A stretch of DNA of 64,000 nucleotides from Sphingobium sp. (GTDB lineage Bacteria > Pseudomonadota > Alphaproteobacteria > Sphingomonadales > Sphingomonadaceae). Location of the stretch: NCBI GenBank assembly GCA_035196065.1, contig CP136575.1, positions 2,706,769 to 2,770,768 on the forward strand, read 5' to 3'. The translations under genes were made by a program, and so were the position numbers. The notes under the pieces are model-generated. The model did no database searches. It was not told where the DNA came from and worked only from the letters and a program-made list of their open reading frames with translations. Of the stretch, positions 55,536 to 62,514 are shown piece by piece; the stretch's first letter is position 1, and each line of letters opens with the position of its first letter.

Positions 55536-55566
55536 AAAGCCCGGTGCGGCAACCGCACCGGGCTTT
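55536..55566. terminator. Perfect 14-bp hairpin after the CHRD gene
   Basis: Arms 55536-55549 and 55553-55566 (AAAGCCCGGTGCGG and complement) with loop CAA; the outer AAA/TTT gives U residues on either strand, so it can act as a bidirectional terminator between the convergent CHRD and GlsB genes. Confidence 0.75.
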
Positions 55567-55569
55567 ACC

Positions 55570-55620
55570 CGGATTTTCACCAGAGTGTGTTATCCGCACC
55601 GCGCGGCTGGTGAAAATCCG
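55570..55620. repeat. 13-bp inverted repeat
   Basis: CGGATTTTCACCA (55570-55582) and its exact complement (55608-55620), 25 bases apart, between the hairpin above and the GlsB gene end. Could fold as a second large stem-loop. Confidence 0.6.
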
Positions 55621-55677
55621 AATGTTGTTGCGGATGGCTGACGGTTCGCCCGGCGTGTCGTCGCACTCCTTCCGGTT

Positions 55678-55947
55678 CTAACGGGCAGCGCAACGTTGAA
55701 GGAAAGTAATCAGCATCACCATCAGCGCGGAGCCCAACGGAACAAGAGATAGCGTCGCTATCGAGAGGCCTGATCTCAAATTTGATGCGCCGTCAATCAA
55801 CGTCGAGGCCATTAACCCGGTCAACAATGCTCCGGCCATTCCGGTACCGACATTAAACAGAATGATATGACGATCATCCTTCAGGGCGATCAGACTGGCG
55901 ACCCAGCCAACCAGACCACCAATGAGCAGCAAAAGGGCTAAGTTCAT
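55678..55947 (-). CDS. GlsB/YeaQ/YmgE family stress membrane protein
   Basis: 89 aa, three hydrophobic segments with the family's GGLVGWVASLIALKDDRHIILFNVGTGMAGA split around residues 9-40. Small inner-membrane proteins of this group are induced by general stress; mechanism unknown. ATG 55947 with GGAG six bases upstream; the ORF extension upstream overlaps its promoter. Two EcfG promoters point toward it. Confidence 0.83.
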   Translation of the reverse strand: MNLALLLLIGGLVGWVASLIALKDDRHIILFNVGTGMAGALLTGLMASTLIDGASNLRSGLSIATLSLVPLGSALMVMLITFLQRCAAR

Positions 55948-55984
55948 CGCAATCTCCGCGGCGGTATATAAACTCTGTTCGCCG

Positions 55985-56009
55985 AACGCGTCAGGCCAGC
56001 CAGAGTTCC
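55985..56009 (-). promoter_or_regulatory. EcfG-type promoter, proximal, of the GlsB gene
   Basis: On the minus strand GGAAC (56009-56005), 17-base spacer, GTT (55987-55985); about 40 bases before the ATG. Confidence 0.85.
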
Positions 56010-56027
56010 GCACGATTTCATTGCCGG

Positions 56028-56083
56028 AAAAAGAAACCTCTGCGTGGTCGTTGGGGGGATCTGGGAGAGGTACCGCGCAGAGG
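56028..56083 (-). terminator. Intrinsic terminator of the small RNA
   Basis: Stem CCTCTGCG/CGCAGAGG with a C-rich loop, then TTTCTTTTT on the minus strand. Confidence 0.75.
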
Positions 56084-56138
56084 CTCGAGTATCAGGCCAT
56101 TCGACCGGAAGTTAGGAGGGTCAATTATCGAATGGCAC
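56028..56138 (-). ncRNA. Candidate EcfG-controlled small RNA with C-rich loops
   Basis: Predicted transcript of about 110 nt that begins 7-9 bases after an exact EcfG promoter. Its 5' end is a hairpin with 9-bp arms (56136-56128 and 56104-56096) and a 23-nt loop holding ACCCTCCTAAC. A second hairpin has 8-bp perfect arms (56083-56076 and 56044-56037), extended by GGT/ACC inside, with a loop rich in C (CTCTCCCAGATCCCCC). It ends with TTTCTTTTT (56036-56028). No reading frame of note lies inside. The two CU-rich loops are complementary to Shine-Dalgarno sequences, the design of alphaproteobacterial trans-acting sRNAs such as Caulobacter GsrN, which is also under general-stress sigma control. 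No homology to GsrN was tested. Start and end are inferred. Confidence 0.65.
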
Positions 56139-56144
56139 GTTGCC

Positions 56145-56169
56145 AACGATAAGGCCGCCCATTTGTTCC
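56145..56169 (-). promoter_or_regulatory. EcfG-type promoter of the small RNA
   Basis: On the minus strand GGAAC (56169-56165), 17-base spacer, GTT (56147-56145). It lies outside the kinase gene, just after its stop codon, and reads away from it. Confidence 0.82.
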
Positions 56170-56179
56170 CAGTAGCAAT

Positions 56180-57751
56180 TCATATCGGCAACGGCGTCAC
56201 CACCTTGGGCAAGGGTCCGACGGGCACTGTCAGCTGACAGCAAAGTCCTGCCGGCAGGAATTCGAGCTTGGCAGCACCTGAAAACTCCTGCGACATAATA
56301 CTTTCCAAAAGCTCGAGTCCGAACCCGCGCCAGTCAGGAGGTTTGACCGGCGGGCCACCCGTTTCTGACCAGATAATCTCCGCCTTTCGATCACCAATGC
56401 TTCGCCAGACGATGTCCACACGGCCGGTCGCAGCCGTCAGTGCCCCATATTTCGCGGCATTGGTTGCCAGTTCATGGACCGCCAAGCCAAGCGACAATGC
56501 AATATTGGGCGCGAGTTTGATGTTGGGACCGGTAATCGCGATAACGGGCCCGGTACTGTGCAGGAACGGGGCCAGTTCCGCCTCAAAGATATCGCGGATA
56601 TCAGCGTTCGACCATTCATTCTGCGTCAGCAATCCATGCGTCGCCGCCAGCGCGCGTATCCGTGCGGCCAGGCTATCAGCGAATTCGTCCAGCGTTGCCG
56701 ACCGACGCTTGGTGAGTGCCAAAATGGACAGCACGTTCGCCAAGGTGTTTTTGACACGATGGTTAAGTTCGCGGTTCAGCGTCTTACGAATCTGCAGCTG
56801 TCGAAACTGCCATTCAAATGCTTCACGATCATAAGCTGCAGCGCGCACCAACATTCGGGTGATGAACAACAACATGCCTGAAATGATCAGGCCGACAAAA
56901 ATGAACCATTTCGTGAAGGATGACAGCATGGCAGGCGGTGCACCTGCGATGACTAGCGTCCATTGCGTGTTGCCAAAATCGAGTTGGGTGGACCGCGAGA
57001 ATAGGTTTCGGCTTTTATCTCCAGCTTCGGCAAGCAAGTTCGACGCCGCGATCGACCCGGCATAAAGCGCGGCATAAGAGGGTGGATGCGGGATAGCGGA
57101 CAATTGGCTCTGCAGAAAATCGTCGCCGCGAAACGCAACATAGACCATCCCCTTTGGCAACTTGCCGCCAGTTGGGACCGGCTTGTAAATCAGAAAACCC
57201 AGCTTTGGGTGCCGCCGCAGGTCTTGCATCAAAACAACCGGAGCCGTTGTTGTGGGCTTTCCGGTTGCGATGGCCCGGTCAATAGCATCGCGGCGCTTCT
57301 GTTCACGATACATGTCGAAACCGATCGCAGACCGGTTTCCAGGGTTTGACGGGAACAGATAGGTAATCTTGACCGAAGCTATCTTGCCTGTGCCATCATC
57401 GCCTATAAATGCCCAACCAACGCCGCGCGCTCCATCAATGTCGATGGAAAGTGCAGCGGCCCTTACAAATTGTTCGAATTGCTCCTTACCGGAATCGACG
57501 TGCGACAAGAATAGAGCGCCGACCTGCAGGACGGCATCATAGGCCGCCTCCTGCCGCATGATCGCTTGCTTCAACTCAACCTCTTGAACCTCGAGACGCT
57601 CGCTAATCGCGGCGCGCTCGGACGTTTCCGAAGCGACCGCACCAACCACGACTAGCGCAACCGACAAGGCAAAAACGACAAGCGGAAAAGCGCGTGAATG
57701 ACGTTCCAACCAATCATGCTTTCGGACCCGCGCTTCGAGCGACCTATCCAT
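56180..57751 (-). CDS. CHASE-domain HWE/HisKA_2-type sensor histidine kinase
   Basis: 523 aa. Transmembrane helix (about 20-42), a periplasmic CHASE-like sensor domain (about 70-240), a second transmembrane helix (about 280-303), and a cytoplasmic kinase. The phospho-acceptor is His331 in ELNHRVKNTLAN; the ATPase N-box reads VHELATNAAKYGAL, typical of HWE kinases. Kinases of the HWE/HisKA_2 superfamily are those known to feed PhyR in the general stress response, and this one lies inside the stress island, so it is a candidate PhyR-activating kinase. ATG 57751. Confidence 0.85.
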   Translation of the reverse strand: MDRSLEARVRKHDWLERHSRAFPLVVFALSVALVVVGAVASETSERAAISERLEVQEVELKQAIMRQEAAYDAVLQVGALFLSHVDSGKEQFEQFVRAAALSIDIDGARGVGWAFIGDDGTGKIASVKITYLFPSNPGNRSAIGFDMYREQKRRDAIDRAIATGKPTTTAPVVLMQDLRRHPKLGFLIYKPVPTGGKLPKGMVYVAFRGDDFLQSQLSAIPHPPSYAALYAGSIAASNLLAEAGDKSRNLFSRSTQLDFGNTQWTLVIAGAPPAMLSSFTKWFIFVGLIISGMLLFITRMLVRAAAYDREAFEWQFRQLQIRKTLNRELNHRVKNTLANVLSILALTKRRSATLDEFADSLAARIRALAATHGLLTQNEWSNADIRDIFEAELAPFLHSTGPVIAITGPNIKLAPNIALSLGLAVHELATNAAKYGALTAATGRVDIVWRSIGDRKAEIIWSETGGPPVKPPDWRGFGLELLESIMSQEFSGAAKLEFLPAGLCCQLTVPVGPLPKVVTPLPI

Positions 57752-57801
57752 GTTATGTTTACCCGCCAATCAAAGCCACGCCCTCATATTGTTGCCCTCG
57801 T

Positions 57802-57827
57802 AACGCGGCAGAACCGCATTAGTTTCC
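57802..57827 (-). promoter_or_regulatory. Degenerate EcfG-like promoter of the CHASE kinase
   Basis: On the minus strand GGAAAC (57827-57822), 17 bases, GTT (57804-57802): one departure from the GGAAC box. About 50 bases before the kinase ATG. Confidence 0.4.
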
Positions 57828-57862
57828 CGGTGCGGGAATGTTGGAAAGATTTGCCGAGCGAT

Positions 57863-57887
57863 GGAACATCGCTTTCAGTGCGCTGTT
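57863..57887 (+). promoter_or_regulatory. EcfG-type promoter without adjacent gene
   Basis: GGAAC (57863-57867), 17-base spacer, GTT (57885-57887). The next gene on this strand starts 363 bases downstream and has its own EcfG promoter. Confidence 0.8.
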
Positions 57888-57893
57888 AAGATC

Positions 57894-58014
57894 GAACTAG
57901 GCTGATCGTTTTGCCATCGCGAGTGATCAAGATGACAGTGCAAATGGCCCAGTCGAATAAGGGCCTCTGCAGACGGCATCACATTTTGGAAAATCGGTTG
58001 TGATGCCGTCTGCA
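57894..58014 (+). ncRNA. Second candidate EcfG-controlled structured RNA
   Basis: Downstream of the exact EcfG motif at 57863. It contains a small hairpin (GGCCC/GGGCC near 57945-57965) and a 16-bp perfect stem (57968-57983 with 57999-58014), whose 15-base loop can itself pair (TTTT/AAAA). Only TGTCTTTG follows, not a strong U-tract, so it may be a small RNA or a long structured leader of the GlsB gene. Boundaries are estimates. Confidence 0.4.
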
Positions 58015-58196
58015 TGTCTTTGCTATTCGACAATAAGCTTTGATTGCAAGCACAGGAAACGGGTCGCAAAACCCTGGCTTTTCTATGTTCAGGTTTATGA
58101 TCGTCATCCGGCAAGCAAGAAAGCTGCACCTAACTATCACGAGGAATAAGCGCAGTCAGCGTCGCAAATAACCCGGTTCGTCTTCTCTGCCTGTCG

Positions 58197-58221
58197 GGAA
58201 CCTAAATCAGCATCCGGGGTT
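58197..58221 (+). promoter_or_regulatory. EcfG-type promoter of the second GlsB gene
   Basis: GGAAC (58197-58201), 17-base spacer, GTT (58219-58221); 28 bases before the ATG. Confidence 0.85.
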
Positions 58222-58249
58222 TACCTGTTTCCATAACGGAGACAAACCA

Positions 58250-58519
58250 ATGAACATCATATTGATTTTGCTGGTTGGAGGCATCCTCGGATGGCTGGCC
58301 AGCTTGATAATGCGCACCGATGCCCAGCAAGGGGTTATTTTGAACATAGTGGTGGGGATCGTTGGCGCAGTCATCGCCGGCTTTATCATCACGCCGATGA
58401 TCGGCGGTGCTCCCATCACATCGGGTGCGTTTGATTTCCGATCACTCTTGGCATCGCTAATCGGTGCAATCCTGCTTTTGGCCTTGGTCAATCTCGTCCG
58501 CCGCGGAACGCCGCGTTAG
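58250..58519 (+). CDS. GlsB/YeaQ/YmgE family stress membrane protein, copy 2
   Basis: 89 aa, three hydrophobic segments: ILLVGGILGWLASLIMRTD, then the GIVGAVIAGFIITPMIGG region and a C-terminal helix. Second member of the family in this island (the other ends at 55678). ACGGAGAC serves as ribosome site. Probably co-transcribed with the small lipoprotein that follows by 18 bases. Confidence 0.88.
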   Translation: MNIILILLVGGILGWLASLIMRTDAQQGVILNIVVGIVGAVIAGFIITPMIGGAPITSGAFDFRSLLASLIGAILLLALVNLVRRGTPR

Positions 58520-58537
58520 AATAAGGAAGCATTGCTC

Positions 58538-58879
58538 ATGAAAAAAATTGCAAATCTCTGCCTGATCGGTGCCGCAGCACTATCCATGGCGGCATGTGAC
58601 AAATCGACCACCGATGCAGGCGACACGCAAGCCGACAATATGGAGGCAGCCGCTGACGCAACGCGCGAACAGGCTGATCTAAAGGCTGATGCCATGGAAA
58701 ACCGGGCCGACACGCTCGACAAGCAGATTGACGGCGTCGATTCCAATGCTGAGCAGTCCTTGGAAAACAAGGCACAGAATGTTCGTGACAGCGCCGAAAG
58801 CAAGGCCGATGCGATCGAAGAAAAGGCCGACAAGGTCCGCGACGGAACAAGCACTGTGACGACGACAGAGAAGCGTTAA
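58538..58879 (+). CDS. Small helical lipoprotein, unknown
   Basis: 113 aa. Signal peptide with lipobox (ALSMAAC, Cys at about 20), then one long Ala/Asp/Glu/Lys-rich region with heptad-like repeats (ADAMENRADTLDKQIDG and similar), predicted as a coiled coil. Resembles hydrophilic stress proteins in composition. Family not recognised. Placed in an EcfG-driven unit with GlsB copy 2. Confidence 0.7.
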   Translation: MKKIANLCLIGAAALSMAACDKSTTDAGDTQADNMEAAADATREQADLKADAMENRADTLDKQIDGVDSNAEQSLENKAQNVRDSAESKADAIEEKADKVRDGTSTVTTTEKR

Positions 58880-58925
58880 TCCGCTTCAAAAATCGCTGGC
58901 CAAATGGCCAGATCCAGAAAGATCG

Positions 58926-58950
58926 AAGGGCTGCCCAAGTGGCAGCCCTT
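58926..58950. terminator. Bidirectional terminator between lipoprotein and kinase
   Basis: 10-bp perfect stem (58926-58935 with 58941-58950, AAGGGCTGCC and complement), 5-base loop. It lies between convergent genes and overlaps the kinase stop codon by two bases. Confidence 0.7.
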
Positions 58951-60649
58951 ATCTTAACGCCAGAGACTCCGACGTGTTCGATGCGGGTGCACCTTCAATC
59001 TGCAGCGGAAAACGCATCGACAAAACCGTTGCGCCCGGCTGACTGCTGATGTCGATTTTGCCGCCCGCCTGTTCTGCGTAGGCGCGGATCAGATCTATTC
59101 CGGTATTTCCGGCGCTAGTCGCATCGGCAAAGCCGGTGCCATCATCCTCCACGCGCATTTCTGCCTCGCCATCCCTGGCGGTGAAATCCACGTTGATCTT
59201 CCCAACCCGGCCCTCCCCAAATCCATGCTGGAAAGCGTTGGCGACAGCTTCGACTGTAAAAAGCGTAACCGGGACAGCCTGATCTGCGGGAAGAGCAAAT
59301 TGTTGCGCATGGCAATGCAGTTCAATGTCCCTGCGGGTCTTATAGGTCTGCCGGAACTGGGCGCACAAACCTTCAAGCAACTGCGCCATATCGGCCGTTC
59401 CAACCGCAGTCCCATGGTCCGATTCATACAGCAATCTGTGGATCAGGCCGAGCGCCACAATGCGGGATCGCGCCTGTGACAAAGCCAGTTGTGCAACCGG
59501 ATCGGTCACCCGATCAACCTGAAGCGCAAGCAGGCTGCTAACGATCTGAAGATTATTTTTTACGCGATGATTGACCTCTTTGGTCAGCGCTGTCGTGACA
59601 GACAATGCATGACGCAGATCGCTTTCCTGCTTTTCGATGGCTTGGGCCATGTCATGCAAATCAGACGCGAATTGTGCTAGTTCGGTGGGCGCACGATCAA
59701 ATTCATGCAACGCTCCGTTGAAGTCACCCTTTGCAAAGCGCGCCGTCAGATCGCGCAATCTTTCCAGCCAGCGCAGGATCAGATGCCGAGTGGACACCCA
59801 TATCGCGACCCCCGTAAACAGCAGCGCCAAAAGAGGAAGTAAGAGGCTCGGCCACATACGAAATAATGTTGATTTCCAAGTGGTTTTGGCAGGTTCAGCA
59901 TAAACAATATAAAGTTCTTCCGCGAAAAATGGAGCGGACACATAGGTCCAGCGCTTTCCATCGCGCCCGCTCAACATATGCGGCCGCTCGCGCGCCATCA
60001 CGACCTGATCAAATTTCTCGAAACCTGCGCGACCGGCGCCCACCAACGGTCGGCCTTGCCGGTCGACCACGAACACCACACTGCTAGCGGATGTCTTGGC
60101 CTCAATCGAACGTCGCAGATGGGCAATGCTGACTTTAGCGCTTACTGTGCCGTTGAAGGCTCCATCTGCGGCCATTATCGGCTTCACCATCATCAGCACG
60201 GGCAGAGCTGATATTGCTCCGACCTTTGGCTCGGCCAAGTAAAGGCTGGTCCGCCCTTCGCGCGCGCGCCACCAGTTTTCCGACGACATGTCATGTCCAT
60301 CAGCAAAGGGCAGCACTGCGCAGCGAAGCTTCCCATCGGCATCCACGCGCACGAAATTCACAATCGCCGTTGCACCGCGCAGTTCGCCCGCAAGATTTGT
60401 GCTGCAAGCAGAGCCGATCAACTGCACATCTCGCTGCGCTGCGAGCACCGACAGCGAATGCCCGGCAATGACGAACGGATCACGATCGCTTTCGGCAATG
60501 GACCAAGCATTGGCACGCAAGCGGTTGGCAACCAGTTCGCGAGAGTCTTCAACGGCCAGCCATATCTGCCAGGCCGTAATTGTGACCAAAGGGAAAATTG
60601 CCGCAAATAGAACCCATATCAGGTTAGTGCGGATTGTTCGCCCTGCCAT
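58949..60649 (-). CDS. HisKA_2-type sensor histidine kinase (PhyP-like by position)
   Basis: 566 aa. First transmembrane helix (about 10-31), a Cache-like periplasmic sensor (about 40-255), second transmembrane helix (about 268-290), a HAMP-like segment, then HisKA_2 with His361 in EVNHRVKNNLQIV and an ATPase domain (AVANAFQHG, DDGTGF). It overlaps the end of ecfG by 26 bases, the place held by phyP in Sphingomonas, whose product controls PhyR phosphorylation. The acceptor His is intact, so both kinase and phosphatase activity are possible. ATG 60649 has GGGGGG seven bases upstream; ATG 60655 is the alternative. Confidence 0.83.
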   Translation of the reverse strand: MAGRTIRTNLIWVLFAAIFPLVTITAWQIWLAVEDSRELVANRLRANAWSIAESDRDPFVIAGHSLSVLAAQRDVQLIGSACSTNLAGELRGATAIVNFVRVDADGKLRCAVLPFADGHDMSSENWWRAREGRTSLYLAEPKVGAISALPVLMMVKPIMAADGAFNGTVSAKVSIAHLRRSIEAKTSASSVVFVVDRQGRPLVGAGRAGFEKFDQVVMARERPHMLSGRDGKRWTYVSAPFFAEELYIVYAEPAKTTWKSTLFRMWPSLLLPLLALLFTGVAIWVSTRHLILRWLERLRDLTARFAKGDFNGALHEFDRAPTELAQFASDLHDMAQAIEKQESDLRHALSVTTALTKEVNHRVKNNLQIVSSLLALQVDRVTDPVAQLALSQARSRIVALGLIHRLLYESDHGTAVGTADMAQLLEGLCAQFRQTYKTRRDIELHCHAQQFALPADQAVPVTLFTVEAVANAFQHGFGEGRVGKINVDFTARDGEAEMRVEDDGTGFADATSAGNTGIDLIRAYAEQAGGKIDISSQPGATVLSMRFPLQIEGAPASNTSESLALR

Positions 60650-61208
60650 CGACATTCCCCCCACTTGCCGAAGGGGTCGGTTGTTCGGACGAATCTTCCC
60701 CTTCAATCAAGCGCATCAGCGCCGCACGCCCTCTCGCAAGGCGGCTTTTCACAGTCCCCAGACTGCACCCGGCAACATCGGATGCCTCTTCATAGCTCAT
60801 GCCCGCGCCAGCAACCAGCAGCAGCATTTCACGCTGCTGAACCGGCAGTCGATTGAGCGCCTTATCCAGATCGAGCAGATTGAAATGCATTTCCTGATTG
60901 GGGGGTTGCACCAGAAGTCGCTCAGCTGCTTCGGGATCCCATGATGCCAATCGCGCACTCTTGCGCTTGCTCGTGTAAAATTGGTTGCGGACGATCATGA
61001 ACATCCAGGCACGAAAATTTGTACCCAGCGTAAAGCTGTTTCGCGCCGCCCATGCGCGCATCATCGCCTCTTGGGCCAGATCATCGGCAAGATCGCGGTC
61101 GCGGCATAGCCCGCGTGCAAATGCGCGCAGCGAAGGGATCAAGGCGATCATTTGCGCCCTGAATTCTTCCAGTTGTTCATCAACGGGACCTGCTGCGTTT
61201 TCCGCCAT
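60624..61208 (-). CDS. ecfG: General stress response sigma factor EcfG
   Basis: 194 aa ECF sigma factor of the EcfG group. Region 2: LADDLAQEAMMRAWAARNSF with FRAWMFMIVRNQFY; region 4: LPVQQREMLLLVAGAGMSYEEASDVAGCSLGTVKSRLARGR split around 120-165. Held inactive by NepR and released when PhyR is phosphorylated; directs RNA polymerase to GGAAC-N17-GTT promoters. ATG 61208 is one base after the nepR stop. Confidence 0.95.
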   Translation of the reverse strand: MAENAAGPVDEQLEEFRAQMIALIPSLRAFARGLCRDRDLADDLAQEAMMRAWAARNSFTLGTNFRAWMFMIVRNQFYTSKRKSARLASWDPEAAERLLVQPPNQEMHFNLLDLDKALNRLPVQQREMLLLVAGAGMSYEEASDVAGCSLGTVKSRLARGRAALMRLIEGEDSSEQPTPSASGGNVDGRANNPH

Positions 61209-61209
61209 G

Positions 61210-61392
61210 TTATTTGCGCTTCGCCGGGCCCGATTGCCCGTCCAGACGGTCGAGCAAAGCCATGAAATCATCAGGAATGGATTCGGATGCAACCTGATCA
61301 TAAAGTTGCTTCAGTGCAGCCTCAACCGGGTCGAATGCTGACCCTGTGCGCACCTTGCTGACCTTCTCTCCATCATTTTTATTCTTGTTCAT
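61210..61392 (-). CDS. nepR: Anti-sigma factor NepR
   Basis: 60 aa. Core helices FDPVEAALKQLYDQVASE and IPDDFMALLDRLDG match NepR, which binds either EcfG or phosphorylated PhyR. First gene of nepR-ecfG-kinase; divergent from phyR. Confidence 0.95.
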   Translation of the reverse strand: MNKNKNDGEKVSKVRTGSAFDPVEAALKQLYDQVASESIPDDFMALLDRLDGQSGPAKRK

Positions 61393-61513
61393 TCATCACG
61401 CCCCTTTTTGCCATCGGCCTGAAATTAGGCAGATGGCAGCGAAAACCCGGGTTGGCCGATAGCCCTCTTTGCATTTGCCACAATCGCAAACTGGCGGTCT
61501 CACTTCGAGTAAA

Positions 61514-61538
61514 AATGCGTTACCCCTGAAAATGTTCC
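61514..61538 (-). promoter_or_regulatory. EcfG-like promoter of nepR-ecfG (one mismatch)
   Basis: On the minus strand GGAAC (61538-61534), 17-base spacer, then ATT instead of GTT (61516-61514). Its -35 box is 7 bases from that of phyR, back to back. Confidence 0.5.
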
Positions 61539-61545
61539 GAGGGCG

Positions 61546-61570
61546 GGAACAAAAAAAATTTCGATCGGTT
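61546..61570 (+). promoter_or_regulatory. EcfG-type promoter of phyR
   Basis: GGAAC (61546-61550), 17-base A/T-rich spacer, GTT (61568-61570); 27 bases before the ATG. Gives positive autoregulation of the anti-anti-sigma factor. Confidence 0.9.
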
Positions 61571-61597
61571 ATAATGAGACAATAGAGAGGAAATCTC

Positions 61598-62374
61598 ATG
61601 TCATTACGTGATGCCGTGCAAACAGAATTGCCCTACTTGCGGCGTTATGCCCGGACCTTAACCGGGTCACAATCTGCAGGGGACACCGCGGTCAGGGAAA
61701 CGTTGGAGGCTCTGATCGCAGAGCCCGGGTCATTTAGTCGTGAGAGCATCCCGAAAGTTGAGCTTTTCCGGATCTTTCATAAATTATGGAACCCGCCAAT
61801 GATCTCATTGATCCAACTTGCGGACGGCGTGGTCGGCAATTTGCCAATAGAGGCGCGCCAGTCGATCCTGCTGACTACAATTGAAGGCTTCTCGGCCGAA
61901 GAAGCCGCAACCATTCTGGACATCGACACCGATGCAATCAAAGCAAATGTCGCCGATGCGCGCTCTGCAATCAATGACCAACTTACGGCACGGGTGATGA
62001 TCATTGAGGATGAACCGATCATCGCCCTCCATTTGAAACGCATCGTGGAATCGCTCGATCATGAAGTCACCGGCATCGTGCGCACCCGTGATGAAGCCGT
62101 GCGCCACGCTTCGGAAATGCACCCTGAACTTGTTCTGGCCGACATCAGCCTTGCCGACGGATCGAGCGGCATCGACGCCGTTCGCGATATCCTGGCTCAC
62201 GAAATGCTGCCGGTCATTTTCATTACGGCGTTTCCCGAACGCTTGCTAACGGGCGAACGGCCCGAGCCAACCTATCTGATCACAAAGCCATTTGAACCGG
62301 AAACGGTGGCTGCGACGATCTGGCAAGCCCTGCTGGTTCACCGCGAAACTCAGGTTCATGCCGATGCGGTCTGA
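61598..62374 (+). CDS. phyR: General stress response regulator PhyR
   Basis: 258 aa. An N-terminal sigma-like domain (1 to about 115) that mimics EcfG and sequesters NepR, and a C-terminal receiver domain with the acidic pair at 138-139, phospho-acceptor Asp182 (LADISL), Thr210 and Lys230. The segment between Thr210 and Lys230 has the FAT GUY-type sequence pattern described for PhyR receivers. Acts as the switch of the stress response. Confidence 0.96.
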   Translation: MSLRDAVQTELPYLRRYARTLTGSQSAGDTAVRETLEALIAEPGSFSRESIPKVELFRIFHKLWNPPMISLIQLADGVVGNLPIEARQSILLTTIEGFSAEEAATILDIDTDAIKANVADARSAINDQLTARVMIIEDEPIIALHLKRIVESLDHEVTGIVRTRDEAVRHASEMHPELVLADISLADGSSGIDAVRDILAHEMLPVIFITAFPERLLTGERPEPTYLITKPFEPETVAATIWQALLVHRETQVHADAV

Positions 62375-62514
62375 CACCGCCCAAGGACGAAAAACCGGAG
62401 AATGAACCGCCAGCCCTGACAACTGGGGATTTTTTGGGAACGAAAGTCAAACAGTCTCAATTTCGGTTACACAGTGGCCGCACGATAAAGTTTCGCACCA
62501 CCACAATTTTTGCC

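Larger units (their letters stand above)
57752..58249. other. 498-bp intergenic region between kinase and second GlsB gene
   Basis: No credible protein gene. It contains a degenerate EcfG promoter for the kinase (57802-57827), an exact EcfG promoter reading right (57863-57887), a strongly structured stretch with a 16-bp hairpin (57968-58014), and a second exact EcfG promoter (58197-58221) just before the GlsB gene. Separate entries describe these. Confidence 0.6.

Noticed and set aside
57875-58129. 84-codon minus-strand frame in the kinase-GlsB gap
   Set aside because: No ribosome site or recognisable features, and it overlaps an EcfG promoter and a perfect hairpin that explain the region better.
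58501-58517. GGAAC and GTT near the end of GlsB copy 2
   Set aside because: Spacer is only 5 bases; part of coding sequence.
62441-62470. GGAAC box downstream of phyR as a further EcfG promoter
   Set aside because: No GTT at 16-17 bases; the position is AAT, and no gene follows on that strand.
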